Of a stretch of 64,000 nucleotides of DNA, positions 33,622 to 48,411 are shown in pieces; positions within the stretch are counted from its first letter, which is position 1; every line of letters starts with the position of its first letter. The stretch comes from Dermatophagoides farinae. Lineage: Eukaryota; Arthropoda; Arachnida; Sarcoptiformes; Pyroglyphidae. Where the stretch lies: NCBI RefSeq assembly GCF_024713945.1, contig NC_134682.1, positions 2,418,001-2,482,000 of the forward strand. Reading direction: 5' to 3'. Position numbers and translations under genes: made by a program. The notes under the pieces are model-generated. The model was not told where the DNA came from, searched no databases, and saw only the letters and a list, made by a program, of their open reading frames with translations.

Positions 33622-36600
33622 AAGAGGCAACCTTTAAGAGAGAGAGAAAAAAAATGAAACAAATTGTTTTTTGGAAAAGACTATCACTATTTAATGAATG
33701 CAGAAAATTGATCGAAAAAAAATAAAAGAAAAAAAAAATTTCAATTGGTCAAACGTTGTGGACATATTGTATATATGTATGTGATGAAGTTAGATGGTGT
33801 GGTGGACAGGTACACACACACACATATACATACAATATACAAAGATCATCGATCAGGTGCATTAATAATAACAAAAAAAAAACTTCTTTACCTGTCTCTC
33901 TGTATTTATGTGAAGCACGTTTTCTATTTATCGTTTTTTTTTTGTAATGCATTCTTTTGGATGTCAATTTTGTGGGTGTGTCATTCTTCTTCTTTACAAT
34001 GATGATGATGGAAATGAATTTTTTTTTTTGTTCATTTCATAAAGAAAATCTTGTCGTTGTGTATTAGTTAGTTATTATGATGATGATGATTTTATGCATT
34101 TAACACACTATGGTTTGAATGGAATTTTCTTTTGATGCTGTTGTTGTTGTTGTTGTTGTTGTTGCTTGGACAAATAAATCAAAGTGAAAAGAATGCAAGT
34201 TTTTCTTTTTTTTTCTCCGTTCGTTTCCAACCCTATTATTACGATTATTTTGAAGATTTTTTTTTTGTTCGTTGTTCATTGGTGACTTTTTTTTTACTTC
34301 GTCCCCATTTTGTATCCACATTTTGGTGTAAAAATTGTATTTGACCAGTCCCAGTAAAATGTCTAATACTACACTGAGTCAATCATTCAGTCAGTCAGTC
34401 AGTGTTTTTTTTTAATTTTTTAACCTGTAACCTTAATTGTTTTAATCATAATTCGTTTCTTTGAAAAAAGACAAAAAAAATACTCATATTAACTCGGTAT
34501 GTCCCTACCTTCAAATAGTCGTGTTTTTCTCTTTTTCATTCTGATTTGAAATTTGTGAAAAAAATTTTTTTTTTAAACAATCATAATGAACATACAAATA
34601 GTGAGAAAGAAAATTAGATCCGTTTTGATTATGAGATGATGAGATCAATGTACAAACAAACAAACAAACAAACACACAACAACAACAGCAACAGCAACAT
34701 TGAGTATCCAGATATTAACCAGTTTTTTTTCCATTCTCTTGTTTGCTTCAATGATCATCTATTTCATTGAGTTTTTTTTTGTTTTGTTTTGCACAAAGAT
34801 CCAGTCACCAAGTATTATATTTATATAGTGTCATCTCTTTGTAGTTTTATTTTTATTTTTATTTTTTGAAAAAAAGGTTGGATAGACAATTAATTGTTGT
34901 CCTCTTTCTTTCATTCTTTTCTTACTGTCAGTCTTTCCCTTTGTCGCTTTTTGGTTTTCTGGTATTCTTTTTTTCTGAAGAAAAATAAAAAATTTTTTTT
35001 TATTCATCATCATCATCATTATAGTTACCAAACTTATGACTGTGAAATTTGGTTGAAGCCATAAAGTTATAATACAACATAAAATAAGAAAACAACAACC
35101 AATGTGTGTTATGCCCACCAAAAAAAAAAAAAAAAAAATGAAAATAAAAATGAATGTAGACACACACACACACTAACTATGCAGCAAGAAGCCAATCGGA
35201 TGCTAAAGAAAAAAATAATAATTTCAATTTAACTAAAACTTGTCGCTAATGTTAAGTCCAGTCAAGTCAAGTCAGTAAGCAAATTAAGTCTGGTTTTGTC
35301 TGTGTGTGTGTGTATGTGTGTGTGTGTGTGTGTGTCTCATTTATGTCATAAATAATGAAATTGTTCATTACATACGATATATAATAATGGTGGCTGAATG
35401 TCTTTAGTATGTTTGTGTGTGTGTGTGTGTGTGACTTTGGACCATATAGCTCAACATAATCATGACATGTCTAGGGTAGTTAAGTTTTGTGTTATTATTT
35501 TCGGTCGATTTTTTTTTTCGTGTGTGTGTGTGTGTGTGTTTGTATGTAACTTGTGAATCTGTTGGTATAGTCAAGAATATAATTTTTTTTTTTCGACAAT
35601 CCAATGATTATTATGATGACGACGACGACGACGACGATGTCCATGTTTTTTTTGCTTTCTTCATTTGTTGTTGATGTTTGATGATGATGACTCTGATGTG
35701 TGATGCAAAAAAAAAAGAGTTGAACTAAGCTTAGTTGTTGTTGTTGTTGTTTTGGTACTGCTGTAATTCGTTTCATTTCATTTCATTTTGGCCATCATCA
35801 TCATCATCATCATCATGTTTTTGGCCCATAAAACTTATGATTTTTTTTTGTTTTGTTTTATTTCGACCATAGTCCATTGTGTGTGTGTGTGTGATTGTCA
35901 GTAGTCAGTCAGTCAGTCAGTCAGTCATTTATTCATTCATAGTAACATAGGATTGGATCGGTTGGTTGATTTTATTTATTTTTTTTTTTCGTCTAGTTTT
36001 TGTCGTCGTCGATAGTTATGATTATTATTATCTTCCGATTCTAATAGTGTGACTATTTTTTTTTTTTTTTGGATGGTGGGGCTGATTAGGGAAAAACAGC
36101 AGTGTAAAGGGTTAATATATTTTTTTATGATGTTCTTGTTGTTGTTTATGTCGTTTTTTTTCTTCTTCTTTGAGGATGCTGAAAAAAAACAGCAATGTCT
36201 CTATAAAGTTATAGAGAGTGAAAAAGGGTAGAAACTGTCTATCTAAAGTTCAAAAGTCAAATAAGATTTGTGCATGATATGATGATGATGATGACGATGA
36301 TGACGATAAAGCCAATATTTATGTGTAACAAAAACAAAGTTCTGCCATCAAAATTCATGAAAAATCAAAAAAAAAAAAGAAAAGAAAAATACACGAGAAT
36401 CATCTTTTACTGAGTTCAAGAAGATGAAAAAACTTTTGAAATAATTTTTTTTTCATTTCTCCTGTTCTCCAAACACACACACACACACACCAACATCATT
36501 CATATTCTCATATATGCAAATCACACACACACACACACACACAAACAATCAAAACTAATTCAATTGAAAAATCGTCAAACAAAAAAAAAGAAGTTCTTAA

Positions 36601-39600
36601 TAAACAGAATGATGATGATGATGATGATGGAAAAATTATGGTCATAAAGAGTTATGATGGCCCTAAAAAAATGGCTAAACTCTTTACGACTATCGGAATT
36701 TGTGACTCAATTCATTGATTGCTTTTAGCTTCATTTTCATTTTTTTTCTCTCTCATTGTGAAATGGAAAAAAACATCTTTTTTTTTGGTTTTGTTTCGAT
36801 AATTCGATTTTTGTTTGTTGTTTTTAAAAGCAATGAGATTACCAACTGAGTGAGAGAGAGATAGGTTGAGAGCAAGACCACCTGGATTTCTGTGTGTGTG
36901 ATTGTCATCATCATCAACTGAATGATGATGATGATGATGATGATCAATTCCAGGTAACAACAAAACATAATGTATTTCACACAAGTTGTCAATGTTTTTT
37001 TTTTTTTTTGAAGAAGAAGAAGCGAGAAAATGAATGTGAGATCAATGTCCATTTGTTGTGTTGTAAGGTTCCAATAAAAATAACAACAATAATCAAAGTT
37101 TAATCAATTTTTTTTCGGGGGGAGGTGTACGGCAAAAACATGATTGAAAATAATAACAAAAATAATTTCATTTTGTTCCAGTAACAACAACAACAAAAAA
37201 AAGTAAAAACACGATTCATCATCGTCGATTGTGAACAAGTATTCAGAATGTCGTTTGTTACCGAATCATTAACACTATTTATGTGTGTAGTAGTATATAT
37301 TGACACACACACACACACACACACACATAAATAGACCAAATGAATGTGTGTGTGTGTATGTGTGTTTAATCAAAGGTAGAAAAAAAATGAAGCGAATCTG
37401 AAAATAAACTAAAATCAAAACTAAAACTCATATCACGACAATACCAGAATAATACCGAACAGTTATTGTATTATTGTATAAATTGACAAGACACTACGCA
37501 AAAAAAAACGCATCCAACCATGACCACCCGCTATAATGATAATCATCATCATCATCATCAAAAATAATAGAGGAATACACACCATTAGAAATGAAACATA
37601 GAAACAATATAATGATAATAACAACAACAACAAAACAACAACAAAGTATTGGTCATTACCACCCCCAAATTTCATATATATTCAGTTTGATTAATAATAA
37701 TCACCATCAATGTTCGTCATGTCATGTCATGTACGATACCATACAATGTATACAAAATAAAAAAAAAATACACATCTGTAAATTCGACTTGAATTTTTTT
37801 CCCCTTTGTTTTTTTCTGATACAAATCGTTTTATTTCTTTTGTTTTTCTGGTGTGAATGAGATCACACAATCGACAATTGTTTAACACACGATTGAGGGT
37901 GTGGGGTGTGTGTGTGTGCGTATTCGTGTGATGGTGACAATAGAGAATAATGATGGAACCATCAGAATCATATTTATGAGCTGCTACTACAATTTTTTTT
38001 TTGATCATCAACAATGAAAAAAACATGGAAAAAATGATATTTTTCAAAACAAGAATCATCATTAAATTGGTAAACTTACAAACAGACCAATCCTAAGAAT
38101 TTTAGGGTTTATTTATTTATTTTTGTTCTTACTCAACACAAATTGTATGTTTGCACGAATCATTTTGTCCATTTATATTGTATATTCTTGGAGACATATA
38201 TGGAGTAGTGTTTTTGTGTGTGTGTGTATATATAAATCAATTCTGTTGGAATCGCTCCCAATAAAAATGTTGTTAGATAATAATGATGATGATGATGATG
38301 ATGATGACGTGTAACGCCAGATAATAGGTCTATCCAGTATATTCACTGGTACCACTGTACTTGATCATTTTTGTTTCAGTAAAATACTAAAATAAAACAC
38401 ATGACACATGCTTATATAACCAATCCATTTTTTTCTTTTTTTTTCTCTCACTCTGTGGCCATTGATCATCATTGTTGGAATGAAAAACATGCAATTCTGT
38501 TTGATCCAAACGATTAGGCCACACACATGAAACAAATACAGCATGCATACAGGAAAAAAAACAAACAAACAAACAAACAACATGTGTAAGTGTGTGTGTA
38601 TCAGAACCATTAACATCCACTATTTCACAAGAAAAAATCGACACACATGCAATGATAATGATGATGATGATGATGGTTATGTGATTGTTTTTTTTCTGCT
38701 ACTGCTGTCGTTGTACCTCTTGGCGACAATTAATAATAATAATTCAAGCAAATCCATCTATAGAGCGAGAGAGAGAGAAGAAAAAGGACATTATCTCACC
38801 CTTTTTTTTCACATCTCTTGTTGTTGCTGGACACATAGCAAACAAACAAACATCATTTTTTTTTATTTTGAAACACACATGTCGAAAAATCTCTCTAATC
38901 GAAAAGGAACCAGATATGTTCCTGTTGTCCAGTTTGATTAATGTTTGGATAATTATTTTTTTTTTTTGTCGACCGAACAACAACAACAACACTGACTGGA
39001 TCGGGATTCTTGATTCTTTGGTTCTTTTTTTTCTCCACTGCTACTTCTGCTGCTGCTGCTGTTGTTGTTGTTGATGATGATGATGATGGTGACATATTTA
39101 TGGAACAAAAACATGTGTAAAAAAAAGAATAGGAAGCTTAACACACACACACACACCACTATTAGTAGTGCTCACACACATATATGGACAGTATTCAGTT
39201 CAGAAAAATATACAGGATGAAATTTTAGGAAATAGGAATCGAAATCGAAATCGAAAACGAAAATGTTAAGCTATAATTAATATTTCATAAATGATTCTTT
39301 GTTAGTTTTGCAATAGCAGCAGCAACAGCAGCAGTAGTACATCATCATCATCATCATCATCATACTTGAATTTGAGAATCAATTAATCAAATTCTCTTTC
39401 TTTTTCACTATATATTATTGATGTTGAAATGATGGTCAAATGAAAAAGAATTACTTTTGCTTCGTTTATTTTTTTTTTCTTTAGAAATTCATTTCGATCA
39501 TTGATGATGATGATGATGGTGATGGTTTGACCTGACTGGCTATGTTTATATACACATACTGAAACAGCAAATGAGAGATGAGAGAAATGTTGCCACAGTA

Positions 39601-40222
39601 GTTTAAGGTTTCTTCCTGATGGTGTTAATAGATTTATCCAAAAAAAAAAAAATCTAAATCACTCACTCATCCATCCATTCATTCATTCATATTTCATATG
39701 AAATGGTCATCATTAATATTCGATGATTATGTATGTGATATTTTGATGTTTAATCTTAACGACAAACCAAATAAACAAATAGACAAATGATGATGATGAT
39801 GATGATGATGGTGAAAAATAAAAATATGAAAATATTATAAACATCCACAATATACTAATACAGGATTATGTGATCATCATATATGTGAACACTTGTGATC
39901 TAAGTCGATTCATTCATTTATTATATTGATATTCGATATGATGACACCTAAGCTATCGATTCAATGAAAAAAAAAGAAAAGAAAAAATTCAAAATATTAT
40001 GATGATGATGATCACTGTGGAAACTGTCAACATATTTTATATATTATTGAATTAAACAAGTTTTTTTTCCAGTTTTTTTTCACAATTTTAGTTACAATGA
40101 ATGTGAATATATAAAATATATATGTTTTCGATGATAAAAGAAAATCCTCACCAACAACAACAACAACAACAACAGGAAAAAAAATTATTGTCCATATTGG
40201 TGGTTATTAATCATTATTAGCA

Positions 40223-40223
<1 letters not shown>

Positions 40224-40258
<35 letters not shown>
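40224..40258. repeat. (CA)17 microsatellite
   Basis: About seventeen CA units in noncoding DNA. Confidence 0.9.
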
Positions 40259-40263
<5 letters not shown>

Positions 40264-43200
40264 TTATCCATATATATACGATACAGTGGATTTCTTAAGA
40301 TTCCTAGTTATTTTTTTCTTTTACAAACATTGGCTTTTTTTTCCACTGTGATTCGATTAGTTTGGATTTTCTTTTTTTCATTGCTGTGTGTGTGTATATG
40401 CATGTGTCAAATGGTGTGAATACGAATTTTTTTTTTCTTTTTTACTTCATTCATTCTTTTTATGCTCGTTTTGTGTTCGTTTTATGGGTTGTTGTTGTTG
40501 ATGCTGTTGATGCTGATGCTGCCTGATTCGATTGAGATTCGTCATTATGTAAATAACACAAACATGGATGGTATAATAATAATATAAACCACAGCACCAT
40601 TGTGACTGTAATATTGTGTTATGGTTATGATATTGAATTGAATTAAGAAAAAAAAAATTTGAATGGATGCGGCAACAACAACGACGACGACGACGACGAC
40701 TACGGATCGTATCGTATCGTATCCGATCAGGCTTCAAACAACAACAACACCATTCACACATTTCATTCATTGAATTTTTTTTTTCATTGCCTGAGAATGA
40801 ATAATGGTGTCGTTCATTTCATTCCATTCCATTCCACACATTGATGATGTGTTATTCTTTTCATTGTTTGATTTGGTGTTTTTTTTTCTATCTGGTTTTT
40901 TTTGCCGTGAATAAAAAACCAGCTTAGTTAGTGCGTGTGTGTGTGTGTATCAGAAAGAATTTTACAACATCAACAAACAAGATTTAACCTCGTAATGCAT
41001 CAATGTGTGATTAATCAGGAATGATTTTTTCTCCCTTGGTAAGAGGGGAAATTCTTTTTTTTTTTTTTTTTGACTTGCTGCGACAATAGAATCGACACAA
41101 GAAATCTGACATTTTATTTGGCACGAATGGTTTTTTTCTGGTGGCTTTTGGTTTGATTTGGTTTTTTGTTTCTAATTAATTACTCATCATTAATGATTTT
41201 TTTTCAGCATAGAGAACTTAATTATTAAAACAACATCACTATGGGTGTTTTTCATTGTGTTAATTTTTTTGTCTTTGTTTTTTTTGTGCCCAATGTAATT
41301 AATGTATTAATTAACACACATCATTCGCAACCAGATGAAATGAATAAATAAATGATGAATGTCTATGGAAATGAAATTCCGTTAACCCTTTTTCTGTTTG
41401 TGTATTTTTGATTTTTGTTTTTTTTTATTATCAAATATGAAAACAGAATATTATTATTGACATTAGAATGTTAATACAGAATTTTAGAATAGAATAAAAG
41501 TTCCACTTGAAAAGTATCATGGATTCCTGGATTTTAGTTTAGTAGTAGTCCTCATCATCATATATCAAGTGTATTTGTGTGTGTGTTCAATGCTCCATAC
41601 TCAATATATTGATGCTTATGATATAAACTGACAATATGGTGTGTGTGTATGTGTTTTAACACTGTGTGTTCTGAACATTATATGCCAAGGCAAATTGTTG
41701 TTGTTGTTGTTATTGTGGCTTGTGCTATAAGTGTGTATGGAATGTTTGTATATATATGTATAATAATAATAATGGCTGCTTGTAAATATTCTATGTGCGC
41801 GTACAAATATAATAACAACAACAATATCCACACAATAACGTTCCATTTCAATTTGATGGCCAATTTTTTTTTTGTTCTTTACTCTGGCGTGCTATCCACA
41901 CTCCAAGCACACACACACACACACACACACAGAAATTCAGATGCAAAAACAGAAGCATAGGAGTTTTTCAAGTAAATTTTTTTTCCAGTTAGTTTGAAGT
42001 GAATGATTTTTTTTTTTTTAACAAACACGCTAGTATTTCTAACAGTTTTTTTTATTTAATACTTTGATTGTGGGGTGATGAACAGGCAACGTTGTGAAAA
42101 AAAAGATGTTACTGTATTCTTTGTTTGTATGATTGTGATGGTGATGATTTTGGACCAAAAATATGTCGATATTTCTCGATCCAAATTTTAATTGTGAATT
42201 TTTTTTTCTGTTGATTAATTCTGTTGTAATATAACCAATGTATAATTCATCTGAAAAAAATGTGAAATCAAAAATAAAAAAAAAATAAAACAAAACAATC
42301 GAACCATTAAGTGATCCTCATCATCATCATCATCATCGATTGATTGATTGATTGATGAAATTGTAAACATCGTTTTTTTGTTATCTCTGTTTTACAACCA
42401 ATCAAATACGAATACATAATAATGGCCATGGATCATTCATAATAATGATCAATGGTATGTTTTTTTCTGTTTTTAATCATCGATATCGATCTTGTATTTT
42501 TATGAATTAATGAATATATTAATAATGAACAATTTGAATTCATTCTTTTTTTTTTATCACAAAAATATTAATGATCAATGTGGATAAACATTAAATGTTT
42601 TGTGTGTGTGTGTGTGTGTTTCTCTCCTATAAATTGTCATTGTCTTGCATTATTAGTACCAATGATTTGATGATTCTTTCAATCGATTAATTGGTAATGT
42701 GCGCACACATACACACACACACACATGCAACAGCAATCAGAATAATTAATCCACATTATAATTATAATCATCATCATCATTATAATCGATAATCATCGTT
42801 TTGTTTTTGAATTGTTTTATTTAAAAATAAAAAAAATTCACCTGACATTATTATTGATATATCGATGGCTATGAATTGGCTATGAATATCATAAATGTTC
42901 AATTGAATAATAATGAAACAAACAAAATATATATCCTTTTTAAACATGAGCTCTAACAACAACAACAACAACAACAATCAAGTAATGTGTTATTAACATT
43001 TTAGATGATGATGATGATGGAATGAAATTTTCTTTCATTTACAATCACAAAATGTCCACATCACACACTGTGTGTGTGTGCTTAGCCAAAAAATTTTCAG
43101 GTGAGACACCTTTTTTTCTGCTATGTATATATACAGGCATTCAGAAAAACATTGAGATTGAGAGAGTTCAATCAACAACAACAACAACAACAACAACCAC

Positions 43201-43523
43201 TTGAAATGAAATGAAAGTCACGATTGTGTTGTTTTTTTTTGATTTTAAAAGAAAAAAAATGAAGGAATTTTTTTTTCTTTTTTTTTTGCTTGATTAATAA
43301 AGATCATTGTGCGTATGTATGAGTGTGTGTGTGTGTGTCCAATAAGTGTTTATTTTGTTTTATTTTCAATTTTGATTCTGTGTCCACTACCATCATCATC
43401 ATCATCATCATCACCACATTATCATGATGATAATGATAATTCAGCTCAATTCTAATCAAGTATAGATCCCTCTATCATATATATATGTGATTGGCCCCTT
43501 TTTTTTCCTGAAAATAAAAAAAA

Positions 43524-43557
43524 AATCATCTTATTAGATGGATCTAATAAGATGATT
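43524..43557. repeat. Perfect 16-bp palindrome with 2-nt centre
   Basis: AATCATCTTATTAGAT (43524-43539) and ATCTAATAAGATGATT (43542-43557) are exact complements separated only by GG. Unlike most foldbacks here the arms are not simple repeats. It is followed by a GAT tract. Confidence 0.9.
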
Positions 43558-43819
43558 ATAATGATGATGATGATGATGATGATAATGATGGGCACCTATG
43601 ATGTTCATTTGATTTTGTTTTAAAAATTGAATTGATTAAAAAAAATTTTTCTTGTTCAAATTACAAATTATTATTATTATTATTATTAAAAACCAAGTCA
43701 GTGATTTTGTCAGTGTCAGTGATGATGATGATGATGATGGAAATTAACTTTTTTTTTTTGTTTTTTGTTTTCGTTAGAATGAAATTAAAACATAGAAATG
43801 GAGATTTATTGAAACATAT

Positions 43820-43863
43820 CAACAACAACAACAACAACAACAACCTTGTTGTTGTTGTTGTTG
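43820..43863. repeat. (CAA)8-CC-(TTG)6 foldback
   Basis: Eight CAA units, two C, then six TTG units: an almost loopless simple-sequence palindrome. Confidence 0.9.
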
Positions 43864-46439
43864 TCCAAATCATAATACACTGGCCATTATCATTATAATC
43901 ATCGAAAAAAAAAATTTTTTTTTTGTCTGAAAATGATGATGATGATGATGGAGGCATTGTGTGTGTGTGTGTGTGTTTTCATTTGTAATTCCTGATTGAA
44001 ATTATATTCATCATTAATTCAGGCAAGTTTTTTTTTGCGATTGTACGTTTGTGATTGTATTATATTGACAAAAAAAAAGTTGTTGTTTGGCCAACAAAAA
44101 AAAAATATGTCCACGATTGATTGACGAACAACAACAACAAAGGCAATGAAAGCCATAATCATCAATAATTTATCATCATGAAATTTTACTACTACAACTA
44201 CTACTACAATGTTATATTGTTAATTTTTTAATTAATTTTTTTTTTCGTTTGAAAATTAAACTACGTCCACCTCCACTACGTAAATTAACCAATTACAAGC
44301 CACACATATTTAACACAAAATGATGATGATGACATTAAATATTTGATGATTAGCCAATCACAGCCAAGTTGTTGTTGTTGTTGTTTATGTCATTATTTGT
44401 ATTCTGTCACCATTTGTGTGTGTATAGCATGGTGTAGACATTAACATTTTTGCCCAACCCGAAAAAAATGATGATGATGATGATGATAATTTTCACATAA
44501 TAATAATCAACCACAACATCAATGTATTGTTGAGACAATATAAAAAGATATTTTATCTGTATGTATGTTTGGTTTGTCAAGCCCATATTTTTTTTTCCTT
44601 TTTCTTTTCACTGGTTATAGTTCTTCTATAGTTTTTTTTTTGCTGGTTGATTGGTTGTCACCAAACAAAAAAAATATTGCTATATCTAAAGCTAAATTTT
44701 TGTTTCCACAAACAAAAACGGGCGACAAACGAAAAGAGGATTGGCCTGGCGACATTCAATGCATACAAATATAGAAACAGATAGAAATAGCATATATAAC
44801 GCGAAAAAAAGACCAAAAAAAAAAAAAAAATTATTCAACGATGACGAAACATAAAATCTACGGCGACTCTATGTCTCTGTATTTCTACCAGAAAACCAAC
44901 GAATGAAATAAAATGTCCTCTATGTTATAAATGTGTATGTGTGTGTGTGTGTATGTTGATTCACTGGTTGGCCATCATTATTATCATCATCGTCATATAG
45001 AGGGTGGAATTTTTTTTTCTTCTTTATTTCCTAATTCAAGAAAAAGAAAGAATAAAATTCTGCAAAGCTATATAGAGTGTGACATAATACAGAATGTGAT
45101 TGTGTTGTTTGTAGCACATGATCATTATTCATATCGTCATCAAAAAAATGGAGTAAAATAAAAAAAAAAATATTTTCACTTTAACAAAAAAAAAAAAAAA
45201 AATAGATGATGACCTGAACCCATCACATCTACAATTGAAGCCTTCTTTTCTCTTGTGTTATATATCTTTATATCCAAACAAATATAGAATCTATGCGCAT
45301 TCTCGCTATATACACACAGATGTCTTTGAAATAGCAGCAATTAACTTAACAATTTTTTCGATTTTTTTTTTTTTTTTTTTTTTGGTTTGCAGAATGACAA
45401 ACATTCCAGCACACACACACACATTTTCTGTTTGACTGTATAGTATGTGTGTGTGTGTGTGTGTGTATGGTACCAAGTATAAAGCCATTGTATATTCTTG
45501 TTGCACTGAATTCTGAACAATACCAGAATCCATAATGATGATGATGGCGTGAGTTGACGACGAATATATGTGTTTGTGTGTGTGTGTGTGTGTATGGAGG
45601 ATACTTATATTTTCAACCAAATAATAGATAACAACAACAACAGCAACGACGACGAAGACGACGACGACGAATACGGGTGGCGACAAAAGTTTCTTGAACG
45701 AAAAAAAAATTCAGTTTATTAGGCGTGTGTGTGTGTGTGTGCGCGCGCGCTTTAATTATACGGGCGACAAACTTTTTTTTTGTGTTCGCGTATACCACAC
45801 ATATATACAAAAAAAATACTGAATAGAAAATAAAAACGACAACAACGAATGTGACTTACAAGTATTATATTTTGTCACACTTTTAGCAATTGTATATGTT
45901 ATGTGTGTGTGTGGAGTAAAGAATGTGTCCAAAAAAAAGGTGTGTTTGCATCCTTCTTGGCCACTCCTTTTTGTTTCCAATGTATATTTGTGTCTTATTG
46001 CCATCGTCATCGTCATCATCATCATCTATTTCTATGCATCATGATGATGATGATGATGATGATATGAAAGAAGTAAAGCATTATTATTATATGAGCAAAG
46101 ACTTTAAATGTGAAAAAAGATGTGATAGAGACACTCAAACTATGTGTGTGTATGTGTGTCTTTATCATTGGGCAGAATTTGAAACAGGAAAAAAAAAGTC
46201 ACAAACACAAATACTCACACACACACACACACACACAAACGAACATTGTGTAGGCTAACCATATCAATATCAAACGAACATGATCAGAATGTGTCAAAGA
46301 ATAATCCAGAACCATATTGGAGTTAGAGCCATATTCTTCGACTACAATAAATTCTTTTCGCTGATGATGATGATGATCATACTTGATTAAGTTTTTTAAT
46401 GTTTGATTCTATTTTTTTCCATTCTTTATAAGGAATATT

Positions 46440-47531
46440 ATGAAAACGGAAACTTCAAAACCGGAAGTAGATTCGACTAAGAAGACGACGAATAAAAATT
46501 CCGTTTCAATGTCTACCAATTTTATATCACCAATATCGATGATTTTGCAAAATCATCATCATTCTTTGGGTGTTACAAACCAAGAACTTTGTTCACCACC
46601 ACCACCACCACCACCACAAGCACCACAATCAATAACATCAACATTATCATCAATAACACCATTAGTGCCATCGAATCATCATCATTCAGTGAATATTCTA
46701 TCAGGACAACAAACAATACCACTACTTTCATCACCATCATCGTCATCATCATCTTCAGGAATTGTTTCTATTCCGGCTTTAGCGGCACATCATCATCACT
46801 ATCAACACCAGGCGTCATCGCCAGCATCTAAACAACAAACATCTTTAGCTTCGACAACAACAAAAACAACGGCAGCAAACATAACTAGTTTGAATAATAA
46901 TGTTCGACTACCTCCGCCTACATCATCATCACTATCATCATCATCATCATTATCATCAAACACTTCTTCGATTACAAACAACCACAACAACAACATCAAT
47001 AATCAAACGATTCTGTCATCAACATCTTTAGGTAAAGATACTAATCATAATCATCGTCGTAATAGTATAGTGTCTGAATCATTACATCAACGTATCAGTA
47101 ATCATAATCTAAATAATAACGCCGGACAACGCCCACCACCACCACCACCAATACCACCATTTTCATCCACATTATTATCACCATCAACATTTTTAGATAA
47201 TTTATTATCAAACTTTACAAATGCTTCTTTACCAATGTCAATAGAATTGGCGCCATTAGCATTAGCAGCTATACAACAACAACAACAACAACAACAAAAT
47301 CATCATCATCATCATTCACAACATAATCAACAATTACACCGTGATCTAATGCAACATTTACTTCCGTTTGCAGCATCTAATTGTACACCCATACAACCAC
47401 CATCATCATCATCATCATTGCCGCCACTTCCACTTCCAATTCGTACATCATCATCGTCATATTTTCCATCTTCATTGAACAACGGCAATATCAATAATAA
47501 ACCATTATTGATGCGTTCACCAATGGATCTG
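46440..47531 (+). CDS. Basonuclin-like protein, first visible coding exon (partial gene)
   Basis: This exon encodes 364 residues from an ATG at 46440 and ends in phase 0 at MDL before the donor CTG|GTAAGTG. The protein part is disordered: Ser/Thr/Asn/His runs, PPPPPPPP near residue 55, PPPPPP in the middle, eight Gln, then SPMDL at the end. It has no domain of its own. Its assignment rests on joining the exon at 57177, which carries the basonuclin Cys motif. Seven bases upstream of the ATG, CTTTATAAG is a possible acceptor, and the frame is open upstream, so the true start may be in an earlier exon. Long unbroken frame, biased codon third positions and a strong donor support it as real. Confidence 0.75.
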
Positions 47532-48411
47532 GTAAGTGAAAATCATTATCGTTAACAAATGTGTTTAACACTTTAAACAACATGTTTCGGTCATTTTTTT
47601 CTGTTTATATGTTGTGTTTGTATAGAAAAATTATCTAGTTCATTTATGAAAAGTCTATGTAAACACACACACAACTATGTGTCAAAAAAGGTCATAGTTT
47701 CTTGATCATATTGATTGACATCATGTGTCAAACACACACACACAAACACACAAACACATGCATATGTTGTGGCAATTAATTATAATATAAACTTGTGTTC
47801 TACAACTAACTAACTGAAAGATTTTGGGTGATTGGCCCAAATCATTTGTTACCCATTAAACAATCCGAATCTAATTTTTTTCTTTGATTCAAAAGAAATG
47901 GGAAAAAAATCATTCATTAACAAGTTGACTGATGTTGTTTTTCATTTTGATTATATGGACCCGAAATGGTGCCAAATGTTTATATGTGCACCCTCCTTCT
48001 TTATACATTACATCCACTGTCAAAAAAAAAAAAATTTTCATTCAATTGAATGACCTATACACAATACACACAGATGGTCAATACCACACCATTTGATGAT
48101 GTTTAAATAGACAATCATCGATGATGATGATGATGATGATGATCAACTAAATGAATGAATGATTAATAGGTTTTTGAGGGTGGGCATTTTTTGTTTTGTT
48201 TAAAATCGGTCAAATTTTGATAACAAATTTTTTTTGTAACAAAATTTGTAACAAAAAAAAAATTCTTCAAAAACAATTCAAACAATGTCGTACTACGGTA
48301 AGTGAGTAAGTACACCAAAAAAAAAAAAAAAAATCCATTGTAATTGTTTGTCTGATGGATTTTCTATTCCGTTTTCATTTATTTCTCATCACTGATCGAT
48401 TCTCGATTGAA

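Larger units (their letters stand above)
23439..46432. other. 23-kb gene desert between the FoxQ2-like and basonuclin-like genes
   Basis: No recognisable exon was found on either strand. The region is filled with CA/TG, GA, GAT/ATC, CAA/TTG and homopolymer tracts separated by unique AT-rich DNA, and with several near-perfect short-loop palindromes listed separately. Reading frames are repeat translations. It may hold enhancers of both flanking developmental genes and 5' noncoding exons of the basonuclin-like gene, whose first visible exon has an acceptor-like start at 46432. Confidence 0.5.

Noticed and set aside
43661-43957. Reading (GAT)n/(CAA)n arrays as a CRISPR-like or satellite array
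   Set aside because: There are no unique spacers of constant length; these are ordinary microsatellites.
45923-46258. 111-residue open frame on the plus strand
   Set aside because: Composed of repeat translations (Ser, Asp, His-Thr runs) with no domain; not a credible gene.
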